This document shows positions 8,747 through 18,859 of a DNA stretch of 64,000 nucleotides, one piece after another. The DNA comes from CAVQMC01 sp963713505 (GTDB lineage: Bacteria; Bacteroidota; Ignavibacteria; Ignavibacteriales; Ignavibacteriaceae): assembly GCA_963713505.1 (NCBI GenBank), contig CAVQMC010000027.1:1-64000 (forward strand). Direction: 5' to 3'. The translations under genes and the position numbers were made by a program. Within the stretch, counting starts at the first letter, position 1; each line of letters opens with the position of its first letter. The notes below the pieces were generated by a model. It worked only from the letters and a program-made list of their open reading frames with translations, was not told the origin of the DNA and ran no database searches.

Positions 8747-9583
8747 TTAATTTGCTGTACATTCGGCTGTTATATAGGGAACACTTAATTGAATTTCTCC
8801 GTTTTTTTCGGCAATTAAATTTAATTGGTCTTCAATAGAATCAAATATAACTTCATGAAGTTTTTCATCAATTATGTTTTTCCAGCCTGGAATAAACCAA
8901 TTTTTTATCATGGGATAATTCAGCATCGCAGTTCCGTCGGAAAATCTCAAATAAAATTCTTCTTCATCGATGCTTTCAATATTAAAACCGTTTTTATTTA
9001 ATAATAATTTTATTTCGGTGACCGGTTTTCTCATTAAATAAATTTGATCTTTCATTTTTTTAACTGCATTATCTTCATTTCTTTTAATTAAATCTTTTTC
9101 AAGTAAATTATAAAACTCAATCATTGTGTCTTCAAGATTCATTGTAAAAACAAATTGTGCACCATTTTTACAAACCCTTCTGCATTCTTTTAATGTTTGC
9201 GGTAAATTCTGAACATTATTTATTCCATTGTTGGAAATTATAAGATTAAAAAACGAATCTTCAAAAGGAAGTTTTTCTGCATAGCCGGTAATGAATTTTA
9301 TGTTTTTAATTCCGTGAAAATTGACTTTAAATTCAGCTCTTTCAATTGCCTCCTTCCAGGGATCAATTCCGTAAACAAAAGATGAATCACCAAGTCTTAC
9401 GGCAGCTTCAATTGCGGGAAATCCCCAGCCGCAGCCGATATCCAGGACTTTCATATTTTTATTCATCTTAATTTTGTTTAATAGCGAAAGTCCGAACGGC
9501 GCCGACCAAAGCGCGAGTTCATCCAGAACAGAAATTAAATTTTTATCGGCCGGATCGATTTTATTGTTTAAATAATTTTTCAT
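8747..9583 (-). CDS. Class I SAM-dependent methyltransferase
   Basis: A 278-residue soluble protein with a Methyltransf_11-like fold. Motif I is V-L-D-I-G-C-G-W-G (46-54), the acidic loop is Y-G-I-D-P-W, and the later motif is L-P-F-E-D-S-F-F-N-L-I-I-S-N-N-G. The C-terminal 120 residues are helical and probably shape the acceptor site. It sits alone, 157 bases upstream of the TonB receptor on the same strand. Methyl transfer from S-adenosylmethionine is secure from the motifs; the acceptor is not predictable. Confidence 0.87.
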   Translation of the reverse strand: MKNYLNNKIDPADKNLISVLDELALWSAPFGLSLLNKIKMNKNMKVLDIGCGWGFPAIEAAVRLGDSSFVYGIDPWKEAIERAEFKVNFHGIKNIKFITGYAEKLPFEDSFFNLIISNNGINNVQNLPQTLKECRRVCKNGAQFVFTMNLEDTMIEFYNLLEKDLIKRNEDNAVKKMKDQIYLMRKPVTEIKLLLNKNGFNIESIDEEEFYLRFSDGTAMLNYPMIKNWFIPGWKNIIDEKLHEVIFDSIEDQLNLIAEKNGEIQLSVPYITAECTAN

Positions 9584-10289
9584 AAATGATTTTCTGTTTA
9601 TAATAAATATGTAATTGTAAATACCGGACGCAATTAAATTACAGCTTTTGTTAATAATTAACCATTTGTTTTATTCCATAATCATCAATAATTATTTATC
9701 TCCCGGCTTCACACAAATCATATTTTTTAATTAAACACATTATTTAAAACCGTAGAGACGGAACCGGCGGGCCGTCTTTTTGCCACACAGCTATAATTAT
9801 TTATTTTCTTGTTATTCAGGTTAGAGTTTCTAAGCCGTTCCAGCGGAACAGCTCTTCCTTATCCGTTTGGAAAACCGCGATCTGTAAAAGTTGTAAATAC
9901 AAAGGTGGGCCAATTAAAATATTTTGGCGAATAAATATCTTATCTCGACAATACAACTAAAAGAGATAAATTGTAATTATGATAAGTTTGAGCAGGTGCG
10001 AAATAAATTAATTTTATTTTAACAGATTGAATTCAATGCGTTTTATTATAATTTAAGATTATTGCATTACTATAATGAAGAATCAATTCTTATTTCCAGG
10101 TATATATTTATTGTTTTCAAATATTTGTTTAAAAATCGCAAATAGTTAATGAGTTTTCACCATAATACGTGGAAATAAATAAAATTGTACAATAATAATG
10201 AGAATTTAATCTAATTATTATTTCTAATATTTAAAAACTAACTTAAACTCGTTAAATTATTTAATTCATCAAAATAATTTTTAAAAAAC
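9584..10289. other. 700-bp non-coding region with two palindromic repeat fragments
   Basis: Very AT-rich and without a convincing gene. Two short GC-rich palindromes stand out. AGACGG (9756-9761) pairs with CCGTCT (9772-9777), followed by T's; GTTCC (9837-9841) pairs with GGAAC (9845-9849) inside a slightly longer imperfect stem 9834-9852. The first resembles the stronger palindrome at 14574-14597 in its outer AGAGACG / CGTC parts. These look like remnants of dispersed repeats. The last 250 bases presumably hold the promoter of the following gene. Confidence 0.45.
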
Positions 10290-12268
10290 ATGAACCGATC
10301 TTTTTATTCAAGCTCAATTAAACTGTTCTTAAACACATCAAATGAGCAGATTCTTGGAGAACTTTCAATAAAAAATGAATTCCCTCTTGAAAGTACACAA
10401 AGAGATGCTTGGCTAGAAGAAATTTCTATTTTAAAAAAATCACTTAAAGATTACGAAGGAAATATTTATTTAGAATTTTCCATTCCAAGAATGGGCCAAA
10501 GAATAGATGCCGTTATTCTTATAAATTCTGCAATATTTGTGATTGAATTTAAAATTGGTGAAAAGAAATTTAATTCTGCAGCTTTAGATCAAGTAATGGA
10601 TTATGCATTAGACTTAAAGAATTTTCACGAAACTAGTCATAATCAATATATTGCACCAATATTAGTTGCCACAAAATCTTCTGTTAAAGATAATTATAAT
10701 CAGTTCAATCAAAACGAAATGATAAATTATTTGATCCTATTAAAATATAATTCTGAACTCATTTATGATACAATAAAAGATGTTTTAGAATTATGTGAAG
10801 AAAATATTATCATAAATGAAAAGTGGGAAAGCGGTAAATATAAACCAACTCCAACAATTATTGAAGCTGCAACGATACTTTATAAAAAACATTCTGTAAA
10901 AAGTATCTCAAGAAGTGATGCTGATGCTATAAATTTAAGCTACACTTCAGATTTTATATCAAATATTATTAAGTTTTCAAAAAAAAATAATAGAAAATCA
11001 ATTTGCTTTGTCACTGGAGTTCCAGGTGCAGGCAAAACATTGGTCGGGCTAAATATTGCCACCAAACATATTGACAAGTTAAATGAGCTTTATAGCGTAT
11101 TTTTATCTGGTAACGGACCATTGGTTTCTATTTTAAGGGAGGCTTTAACACGTGACAAAGTAAAAAATGAAAAATTAAAAGGAAATAAAATAAAGAAAAG
11201 TCAAGCCCTAAGTGAAATTAAAATATTCATTCAAAATGTCCATAATTTTCGTGATGAATGTTTAATTGATATAGAATCCCCACCAATAGAACATGTAGCA
11301 TTATTTGATGAAGCACAAAGAGCTTGGGATAAAAATCAAACATCAAATTTTATGCTTCGAAGAAAAAGAATAAGAATTTTAATCAGTCCGAGCCTGAATT
11401 TCTTATATCCTGCTTGGATAGGCACCAAGATTGGGCTGTTATTGTTTGTTTAGTGGGAGGTGGCCAAGAAATAAATACTGGTGAAGCTGGTATAAGTGAA
11501 TGGATTTTATCTTTAAATAAAAAATTCAATCACTGGGATATTTATATTTCTCCTAGACTGACAGACAGTGAATATAACTTGGGAATTATTGAAAATATAT
11601 TAAAAAAAAGGAATAATGTTAAATATGAAGATGCCTTACATTTATCAGTTTCCATGCGTTCTTTTAGAGCTGAAAATGTATCTCTACTTATAAAACAAAT
11701 TCTTGATTTAGAAATTGAGGAATCAAGGAAAACATTTGAAAGACTTAAATATAATTATCCAATAGTGCTAACTCGTGATATCAACAAAGCTAAAACCTGG
11801 TTAAAAATGCAAGCAAGGGGCACCGAAAGATATGGTATAGTAGTTTCTTCTCAAGCAGAAAGATTAAAACCTCAATCAATATTTGTAAAATCTCCAATTA
11901 ATCCTGTGCATTGGTTCTTAAATGATAAAAGCGATATTCGTTCATCTTTCTATCTTGAAGATGTAGCTACAGAATTTCATGTTCAGGGATTAGAACTTGA
12001 TTGGGTATGTGTTACTTGGGATGCTGATTTTCAATATACAAATAATGGTTGGAAACACTTATCGTTTCGTGGAAATCGATGGCAAAAAATTAATAAATTT
12101 GAAAGACAAATTTATTTAAAAAATGCATATCGAGTTTTACTAACTCGAGCAAGACAAGGTATGGTAATTGTAGTTCCAAATGGGGATAAAAATGATTTAA
12201 CTAGATTACCAAATTTTTATGATTCAACCTTTAATTATTTAAAGAACGTTGGTTTTCAGATAATATAA
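10290..12268 (+). pseudogene. DUF2075 helicase with nuclease-like N-terminus, split by one frameshift
   Basis: Two overlapping frames together make one protein of about 659 residues related to DUF2075 (Schlafen group 3-like) DNA/RNA helicases. The N-terminal part has a PD-(D/E)xK-like pattern: R-I-D-A-V-I (71-76), then V-I-E-F-K-I-G (84-90). The ATPase follows with Walker A G-V-P-G-A-G-K-T (about 245) and Walker B A-L-F-D-E-A-Q-R-A-W-D. The second frame resumes with D-R-H-Q-D-W-A-V-I-V-C-L-V-G-G-G-Q-E-I and ends with superfamily 1 motif L-L-T-R-A-R-Q-G-M. Homology breaks within an A-rich stretch at 11361-11376; one missing A there restores the frame. It is either a pseudogene or a homopolymer error. 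Nucleic-acid processing or phage defence is possible but unproven. Confidence 0.82.
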
Positions 12269-12481
12269 ACGGTACTTGGTTTCGATTTTTTTTAATATAA
12301 TCCTAACCATCCCACCGATATTCTTTTCATAAAAATTATTATTCCTTCTTCAATAATTGATAAATTGAATTTATGCTTGTTCTCATATCTCAACTCATCT
12401 TTAAGTAATTCACACATATTACAAATAGTTTTATATAAATTTAAAAGTAGAAATTAAAATATTTAATTATGGAAATTATAA

Positions 12482-13395
12482 ATGAGCAGCAATACAAAAT
12501 GGACAGCAGAGAAAATACCGGATCAAAGCGGAAAAATTGCAATAGTAACCGGTTCAAACAGCGGAATTGGTTTTGAAACCGCCCGGATTCTTGCAGATAA
12601 AAATGCGGAGGTTATCCTTGCGGTCCGAAACCAGGGAAAAGGCGAAAAGGCAATTCAAAAAATTAAAGATCATAAATAAAAATGCAAATGTAAAATTAAT
12701 GCATTTGGATCTTGCAAGACTTCAATCGGTAAAAACTTTTGCGGATGAATTCAAACAAAAATATAATCGGCTGGATTTATTAATTAACAACGCCGGGGTT
12801 ATGATTCCGCCTTATTCCAAAACCGAGGACGGATTTGAACTGCAGATGGGTACAAATCATCTGGGACATTTTGCACTTACCGGTCTGCTGCTGGATATAA
12901 TTAAAAATACTCCCGGCTCAAGGATTGTAATTGTTTCCAGCTTAGCTCATAAAATGGGCAATATTAATTTTGATGATCTGAATTGGGAGAAAAGAAGCTA
13001 CAAACGGCAAAAAGCTTACGGCGACAGCAAACTTGCTAATTTATATTTTACTTATGAACTGAGCAGACCGCCTAAACAAAAACGGATTAAATATAAAAGT
13101 AACTGCGGCGCATCCGGGCTGGACAGCTACAGAGCTGCAAAGATATTCGCCGGTTATAGAATTCTTAAATAAATTTTTTGCTATGCCGCAGGAACAGGGA
13201 GCGCTTCCAACATTAAGAGCGGCCACAGATGAAAATGCACAGAGCGGAGATTTTTTTGGACCGGACGGATTTGGAGGCTGGAGAGGCTACCCGGTAAAAA
13301 CTGAGTCCAATGAACTTTCGCACAACAAAGGAATTGCCGAAAAATTGTGGAAAGTCTCCGAAGAACTTACGAAAGTTAAATTTGATTTTGTCTGA
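12482..13395 (+). pseudogene. Short-chain dehydrogenase/reductase split by two frameshifts
   Basis: Three consecutive frames rebuild one SDR of about 303 residues, similar in layout to retinol dehydrogenase/protochlorophyllide reductase-like oxidoreductases. The cofactor motif is T-G-S-N-S-G-I-G-F-E (frame one), then L-L-I-N-N-A-G-V-M, catalytic Ser in I-V-S-S-L-A, and Tyr/Lys in A-Y-G-D-S-K-L-A-N (frame two). The C-terminus A-M-P-Q-E-Q-G-A-L-P-T-L-R-A-A-T is in frame three. The first break is an extra A near 12675 (C-A-T-A-A-A-T-A-A-A). The second is an extra C near 13067; removing it gives S-R-R-L-N-K-N-G-L-N-I-K-V-T-A-A-H-P-G-W. All catalytic residues survive, so a sequencing explanation is plausible. 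Confidence 0.83.
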
Positions 13396-13427
13396 AAAGC
13401 AGAGAATTTATATTTCATTTACAGAGG

Positions 13428-13645
13428 TAATTACCCGCCCTTAAATCTCCTTCGGTGGAGGGGACTTTTATTATCAATATAACTTTTAATTTGCAGTTCT
13501 ATCGATTAAAATCAAAGAAAATTTATAGATAAGAAGTTAAATATTTGATTTGTATAGAAAATGTAATGATACAGCAGCAAAGCAGCGAATTGTCCCCTCC
13601 TTTGGAGGGGCGAGCTTGCCTCCCGAAGGGAGGGGGTGGGTCAAC
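13428..13645. repeat. MITE-like element with GC-rich inverted ends
   Basis: In a 467-bp gene-free stretch, two GC-rich blocks face each other across about 125 bases of AT-rich DNA. The left block (about 13431-13464) reads from ACCCGCCC to GGAGGGGAC. The right block (about 13593-13642) reads from GTCCCCTCC to GGGTGGGT, so its reverse complement resembles the left. Inside the right block are two hairpins: CCCCTCC / GGAGGGG (13594-13610) and CCTCCC / GGGAGG (13619-13633). No transposase and no clear target duplication is visible. GC-rich inserts of this kind are often dispersed repeats; copy number cannot be judged here. Confidence 0.5.
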
Positions 13646-13862
13646 TTTTATTTAAATATCAAAAACTAAAAAGATAATTCCATTTTTATAAAATAATCAA
13701 AGGAACAATAAATGATTTTTTAATCCTGGGATTTTTTATATATTTAAAGGTAAGAAACTTACATATCAAATGAGTTTTATTAAATATAGGGGTACTATTC
13801 TGATCAGATAATATTTTCTATGACTAATTAAAAGCAAACGAAAAAAAACGTTTAATAATAAT

Positions 13863-14461
13863 TTGGGTGTTCATATGAAAAAATCATTTTTAACTGCATT
13901 ATTATTCGTCTTACTATCCGTATCTGCATTCAGTCAGGAACAGGGAGAAAGCAATATAAAAGTCGGAGCCGGGATGTTAACAACCAACACTTTATTAGGT
14001 GCTTTTTCCGGTATATTTATTACAGGTTTAACATTGGGTGGGATTGAATACGAAAATAACTCAAGCAGCGGAGCATTCTATTTTACTTATGAGTATGCGG
14101 TTATTAACAGGTTGATGATAGGCGCATCTTTTGTTTACGAGTCAGTTAGTCAGGATATGTTTTCAAGAAATTCCTCGGTAGGAAAAGTTTCTCACAATTA
14201 TATTACAACAGGGTTAGAAGCTAACTACCATTACATCTCCAGCAGAACATTTCAAATGTATTCCGGTTTGGGAGCCGCCTATACTTCGCAAAAGGATAAA
14301 TATGAAGGGAGTTTATTCGGTGTTCAAAACGGAAGCGTTTCTTTTTAAATTTTCAGGTTAATATTCTCGGCTTACGTTTCGGTTCGTCATTCGGTGTTTT
14401 CGCAGAGTTTGGTTTTGGTTACAAAGGTTTGTTGAACGGAGGAGTTTCTTATCAGTTTTGA
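13863..14461 (+). CDS. Secreted outer-membrane beta-barrel protein (one frameshift near the end)
   Basis: A small OmpW/PorT-size beta-barrel of about 199 residues if corrected. The start is close to the good ATG at 13875, which encodes a clear signal peptide (M-K-K-S-F-L-T-A-L-L-F-V-L-L ... A-F-S-Q). The body alternates hydrophobic and polar residues with glycine- and tyrosine-rich strands, and the corrected C-terminus ends G-V-S-Y-Q-F, with the terminal phenylalanine typical of such barrels. The frame stops at TAA 14346; one missing T in the T-run at 14341-14345 would join it to N-I-L-G-L-R-F-G-S-S-F-G-V-F-A-E. Function unknown; family assignment rests on architecture only. Confidence 0.65.
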
Positions 14462-14573
14462 GTTTTGGGCTCCGGTTAAACATTAATATATTATTGTAGA
14501 TACGACCAAGCAGGTCATTTATCACAACCCAATTTTAGTTTTTCTTAGTCTTGCTGGTATGCCTAAGTAATTT

Positions 14574-14597
14574 AGAGACGTCCCGCGGGACGTCCCT
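14574..14597. repeat. GC-rich perfect palindrome
   Basis: GACGTCCCG-CGGGACGTC is an 18-bp perfect palindrome at 14577-14594, and flanking bases extend it to 24 bp with one mismatch. It lies between two convergent genes, so it may also work as a bidirectional transcription stop, although no long T-run follows. A diverged relative is at 9754-9779. It looks like one copy of a dispersed palindromic repeat. Confidence 0.6.
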
Positions 14598-14653
14598 ACT
14601 TAATAAAGTTAAATTTACTAAAGCGCATTGTTTATAGTTAGTATCATTTGATA

Positions 14654-16594
14654 CTATTTCATCAGGATCATTTTTCTAGTTTGAATAAAGCTGCCTGCCG
14701 TAAGTTTATAAATGTACATCCCGCTTGCTAAATTTACTGCATTGAAATTAACAGTATATTTCCCGGCAGGTTTAACTTCATTTACTAAAACTGCTACTTC
14801 ATTTCCAAGTATATCATATATTATTAAAGAAACCTTTTGTTTACTGCTTATTGCATACTGAATACTGGTGCTTGGATTAAACGGGTTCGGGTAATTTTGT
14901 TCGAGTGCAAAGCCTACTGGAATATTGTTCTCTACATATACTATTTCGCTGAATTTATAATTTCCGTTGAAGTCAATTTGTTTCAGTCTGTATTCGAATC
15001 TTTCTGCATTTATATTTGAGATATCATCACTTAAAGTATAATAGTGTGTTTCAGTTGTAGTTCCAAAACCCTGTTTATATCCAATTAAAGTCCAATTATT
15101 GTTTGCATTATTAGCAGGATTAATAATTTTCCTTTGTACTTCATACATTTGATTATTTGTCTCAGTAGCTGTTGACCAATTTAGAACTACTTTACCAGAT
15201 TCCATAAATCCGGTAAATGAAGTTAAGTCGACGGGGACACTTGATTCATCCAAAGTTAAAGCTTTAATACAAAGATTTGCTGAGTGTGCCGGCCATGGCG
15301 GGTCTGCATAGTTATACATATCCTGCCATTGTGAACCGTCCCAGTAAAAGCTTTCGTTTGGATTTGAAGATGAAGTAACTATTGTATAGTATTTATTCTC
15401 AACTAATAAAACAGGCACTTCGGAAGTGCGGTCGAAAGGCTGTCCGCCTCTTGAAAGAGAAAGGAAAACATAAAAATCATTCCCGGATTCAAGATAAATC
15501 ATAGATGCAAGATCTATTGTATGGAAACCGGTAAACTGTAAAAATCCTGATTTGGAACTTAATTCGTCCTGGAGTTGTCCGTTTTGAAAAGTATCGTAAA
15601 CTTTAACAGTATAATTAACGGAATCTTCTGCGGTAAAAAAGCTTACCGATTTTAAGTATTCGTTCCCGCCTGAAGTAAATGCATTGAACCCATCGCTGCA
15701 ATCTTCTTTTGTAGCTCTCCAGCCATGGTAGTCGTGATAATAAATATGATCATAACTTAAAGGTTCAACATCTTTAAATGTAACGGCCCCCATTTCCGGG
15801 TGTTTTCCGCAATACTTATCATAATAAGAAATCCAGAAATATCCGTTTAATCCCCAGCTGGATCCCCAGCTGTTTTTAACTATCCACGCACCGGGTAGGG
15901 GTGCTTGTGTAACTTTGTTATCATCCCAGCCGACTATAGCTACGGCATGATTTGGTTCTTGTGAGGAGCTAGGCGGCTGATAATGTACGTAGTTCTGCAT
16001 AAATGAAGAACTGTAGCACATACACGTTCCCATTACTCCGTATTCCATTATCATTTCTTTTAGAGTGTTTATATTACTAAGATCTTCATTTGCATTCAGC
16101 CATAGAATATCCCTTGGATAATAATAATGGAAACCTGGATCGGATTGCAGAGGAGGATTATTATAAGACTGTCCGTCAATATCTCTTACTGCACCCTCGC
16201 CTCTTGATAGATAAGCCGAAGCAACCCTGTAATCTCCGCCTTCGTGAACTGTTAGTCCATCGCCTGTCGGCGGATCAAGATCTCCGTTGTAATATTGATT
16301 AAACCCATTCCACCAGTCAAGGTGGTATTCAGCCAAATTTGGCTCGCCTGATTCGCCATTATCCATCCATGCTCCCGTCATCATAAGGTTCCCTTCCATT
16401 GCAGCTATGGTTCCGTGTGTCCAGCAAGTACCGCCTGTTTGCGATTTAACGGAAGTGACATAATTGGTGCCGTTTACATTTCTTAGATCAAATGTAGAAG
16501 GTGGATCGGTTTTGGGTGAATTGTTTTGTGAAAACACGAATGAAGTACAAACAACCAGGAGAAATACGGTAAAGTATGGTAATCTTTTTTCCAT
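14654..16594 (-). CDS. Secreted papain-like (C1A) cysteine peptidase with type IX sorting domain
   Basis: A 646-residue secreted protease. I chose the ATG at 16594 because AAGGGG lies six bases upstream; an upstream ATG at 16612 has no such site. A signal peptide ends near F-V-F-S-Q. The peptidase domain (about 35-285) begins F-D-L-R-N and carries nucleophile Cys in G-G-T-C-W-T-H-G-T, His in P-N-H-A-V-A-I-V-G-W and Asn in I-V-K-N-S-W-G-S-S-W-G. After a jelly-roll-like region and P-V-D-L-T-S-F-T-G, the sorting domain (about 565-646) holds Q-N-Y-P-N-P-F-N-P and ends K-M-I-L-M-K. No obvious separate propeptide precedes the domain. It probably degrades external protein. Confidence 0.9.
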   Translation of the reverse strand: MEKRLPYFTVFLLVVCTSFVFSQNNSPKTDPPSTFDLRNVNGTNYVTSVKSQTGGTCWTHGTIAAMEGNLMMTGAWMDNGESGEPNLAEYHLDWWNGFNQYYNGDLDPPTGDGLTVHEGGDYRVASAYLSRGEGAVRDIDGQSYNNPPLQSDPGFHYYYPRDILWLNANEDLSNINTLKEMIMEYGVMGTCMCYSSSFMQNYVHYQPPSSSQEPNHAVAIVGWDDNKVTQAPLPGAWIVKNSWGSSWGLNGYFWISYYDKYCGKHPEMGAVTFKDVEPLSYDHIYYHDYHGWRATKEDCSDGFNAFTSGGNEYLKSVSFFTAEDSVNYTVKVYDTFQNGQLQDELSSKSGFLQFTGFHTIDLASMIYLESGNDFYVFLSLSRGGQPFDRTSEVPVLLVENKYYTIVTSSSNPNESFYWDGSQWQDMYNYADPPWPAHSANLCIKALTLDESSVPVDLTSFTGFMESGKVVLNWSTATETNNQMYEVQRKIINPANNANNNWTLIGYKQGFGTTTETHYYTLSDDISNINAERFEYRLKQIDFNGNYKFSEIVYVENNIPVGFALEQNYPNPFNPSTSIQYAISSKQKVSLIIYDILGNEVAVLVNEVKPAGKYTVNFNAVNLASGMYIYKLTAGSFIQTRKMILMK

Positions 16595-16918
16595 GATAGC
16601 CCCTTTTTCCAATTAAGAAATATCAATTAGGTTTAACAGGTTTATAAAACATTTTTGTTTCCGTAAGCCAATGTAAATAATTGGGGAAAATTAATGATAA
16701 GGAATTTCTTTAAATAGTATTAAAAATCTAAAGACGACTTTTTCCCCTTTACTTTTATTAACCTAACCGATTTGTTTAAATATATCTACATTTAATTAAA
16801 AAATCATTATCAAAATAAAATAATCATAGATATAAAAATAAATTTAGTAATATGAAAGTTTTCCATTTTAAAATATAAAGGGAAAACATAAATGTTTTCC
16901 CTATAGATAAATTCATCT
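16595..16918. other. Intergenic region with promoter of the C1A peptidase and terminator of the kelch gene
   Basis: About 320 bp, AT-rich, between two minus-strand genes. The only structure I see is the strong hairpin at 16880-16901. The half nearer 16594 must hold the C1A peptidase promoter, but I cannot name a box with confidence. Confidence 0.4.
16878..16902 (-). terminator. Intrinsic terminator of the kelch-protein gene
   Basis: GGGAAAACAT (16880-16889) and ATGTTTTCCC (16892-16901) form a perfect 10-bp stem with a two-base loop. On the minus strand a T-rich tract follows, about 18 bases past the stop codon at 16919. Confidence 0.85.
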
Positions 16919-18523
16919 TTATTTTATTAACAACATTTTCTTCACATTTATCCCAATACTTGTTTCCAGCCGGTAATAATATATTCCACTTGCAATGCGA
17001 GATGCATTAAATACCGCATGATATTTTCCTGCTTTTAAATTTTCATTAATTAGAACTGCAACTTTCTGTCCTACAGCATTATAAACGCTTAGATTTACAA
17101 ATCCATCTTGAGGTATTGAGTATTCAATAGTAGTTGAGGGATTAAACGGATTTGGAAAATTCTGCCCCAGATAAAATTGATCGGGTGTGGAAATATCCGT
17201 TTCGATTTCTTTTGAATAACTAAATGACCCGTCAAAATCAATCTGTTTTAATCTATATAAATAATGACCGGTTGTTAAATTATTATCAATAAATATATAA
17301 GATTTTTTTTCGGAAATTGTTCCGTTTCCGTTTACAAATCCAAGGTTTAACCAATTATTATTAGTTATTACTTTTCTCTGAATTTCAAAACCTTTATTAT
17401 TGGTTTCGGTAGCGGTTTCCCACTGCAATAGTACATTGTTTCCGTCTATTGAAGCATTAAAAGAAGTTAATTCGACAGGGACAAAACTGGCCATTCCTGT
17501 CCAGCACGAAGCCTGATAATTCGTTGATGATCCGCCTTCATTTCCTCCGCCGAAAAAGAATTCGGATAAACCGGGAATAAAAAATGCAAGTGCCAAACCT
17601 CTGTCTGCCGGTGTGTCGCTGTCGTAAGTCCAGGAATCCGATCCAGGATTATAATAAAATATTTTGGGATTTGAAGGATTTGAAGAATAACCGCCTCCGG
17701 ATCCGACTAATACAATATACCCTGCGGCTTTTGTTGTTGTCCATTTACAGAAATTTACATTCTCTGGAAGAGATGCAATAGAACTCCAGGTATCGGTTGA
17801 AGGATCGTACTTTGCACATGCAGTTTGATCGTCGCCAGTTGGTACAAGTCCGCCGATCAAATATAAAAATCCATTCATATATTGGAAGCCTGCATATCTT
17901 TTTATCAGAGTCGTTGGGGTTAAATCTGACCATGTGCCGCCCGAAATACTATATCTTGATAAATAAGAAGTATATGGAGATGTATAGCCCGAACTATGAA
18001 CATAAATATAATCGCCGCCGTCCCAGGCCATAGTACTTTGTGCATTCATTATTACTGTTGGGCCGCCTGTTAATACTGTCCAGGTTCCCGTGCCTGTTCC
18101 GTCCGGAGTAAATTTTTCAAACGTCGAAACAGAACCTGTTCCGGAAAGTTTATATAATTCACCATCAGCAATACAAAAGGAAGCATTATAACCAGGTACA
18201 GTGGGTGTCGTTGATGTACTCCAGGTATTTGTTGAAAGATTGTATGCTGCTGCAAATGAACTATTTGCCTGTCCGCCGAAGATATAAAGATAATCTCCAA
18301 TAATTCCGCCTATCGATCGTCCGAATACCTCGGGTGCATCCGGCGTGCTTGTCCATGAAACACTATCCGGGGAAAAATCCGCAAAGCCTGTATTGGTTTT
18401 ACCGGAGGTACCGTTTTCTTCAATATATTTTAAAGTTCTTTCATTGGGAGTTAAACTTGATTGAGAAAAAGAATTAGAAAAGAATAATATTGGTAAAAAC
18501 AAATATAGAAACAATTTTTTCAT
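16919..18523 (-). CDS. Secreted kelch-repeat beta-propeller protein with type IX sorting domain
   Basis: A 534-residue secreted protein. A signal peptide (about 1-20) is followed by about six kelch units (55-350), each with the double glycine and spaced tryptophan pattern, for example Y-L-Y-I-F-G-G-Q, Y-N-L-S-T-N-T-W-S and F-L-Y-L-I-G-G-L. P-V-E-L-T-S-F-N-A starts a linker module with W-E-T-A-T-E-T-N-N-K-G-F-E-I-Q-R. The sorting domain (about 455-534) contains Q-N-F-P-N-P-F-N-P and ends K-K-M-L-L-I-K. Kelch propellers mediate binding; the partner is unknown. It lies divergently from the next cargo gene. Confidence 0.88.
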   Translation of the reverse strand: MKKLFLYLFLPILFFSNSFSQSSLTPNERTLKYIEENGTSGKTNTGFADFSPDSVSWTSTPDAPEVFGRSIGGIIGDYLYIFGGQANSSFAAAYNLSTNTWSTSTTPTVPGYNASFCIADGELYKLSGTGSVSTFEKFTPDGTGTGTWTVLTGGPTVIMNAQSTMAWDGGDYIYVHSSGYTSPYTSYLSRYSISGGTWSDLTPTTLIKRYAGFQYMNGFLYLIGGLVPTGDDQTACAKYDPSTDTWSSIASLPENVNFCKWTTTKAAGYIVLVGSGGGYSSNPSNPKIFYYNPGSDSWTYDSDTPADRGLALAFFIPGLSEFFFGGGNEGGSSTNYQASCWTGMASFVPVELTSFNASIDGNNVLLQWETATETNNKGFEIQRKVITNNNWLNLGFVNGNGTISEKKSYIFIDNNLTTGHYLYRLKQIDFDGSFSYSKEIETDISTPDQFYLGQNFPNPFNPSTTIEYSIPQDGFVNLSVYNAVGQKVAVLINENLKAGKYHAVFNASRIASGIYYYRLETSIGINVKKMLLIK

Positions 18524-18859
18524 GTGTTCCTCCTTTAAATTTGTTTTTGTCGAAGTGTAAATTGAAAGTAACCATAAATAACCAGAAGTTCAACGAGAAA
18601 AACCTTTGTGGTTAATTAAAGTAAGTATTTATTATACTTTTTATTTCCGGGCAAATTTTAAGAATAATATAAATCAGGCAAATTTTTTCAAAAAAATATG
18701 GAATAATTGAAAATTAAAACGTAATTTTATCTAAAAGTTTTCGTTATTAATCTTTATAGCATAAAACTTTGCTTCAATATTCTAATACAGCTTCAAACAA
18801 GAGGGAGACAATCTTAAATCAAAACTAATTAATTTACTGTTCATCAAAGAGGAGACGCT
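18524..18859. promoter_or_regulatory. Divergent promoter region between two secreted-protein genes
   Basis: A 336-bp AT-rich region between the minus-strand kelch gene and the plus-strand Omp28-like gene. Ribosome sites are visible at both edges (AGGAGG-type on the minus strand just outside 18523; GAGGAG at 18849-18854 on the plus strand). No repeat or conserved operator is obvious to me, but both promoters must be here. Confidence 0.5.

Noticed and set aside
9584..10289. tRNA, CRISPR array or insertion sequence in gene-poor stretches
   Set aside because: I found no tRNA T-loop consensus in a cloverleaf context, no regularly spaced repeats and no transposase in this or other gaps.
11361..11376. 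Programmed ribosomal frameshifting in the DUF2075 gene
   Set aside because: The A-rich stretch is suggestive, but the family is not known to use recoding, no stimulatory hairpin is visible, and many other genes here have similar single-base breaks.
10290..14461. A complete new antiphage system in the accessory region
   Set aside because: Only one possible nuclease-helicase is present, its neighbours are an ordinary oxidoreductase and a barrel protein, and the spacing gives no operon.
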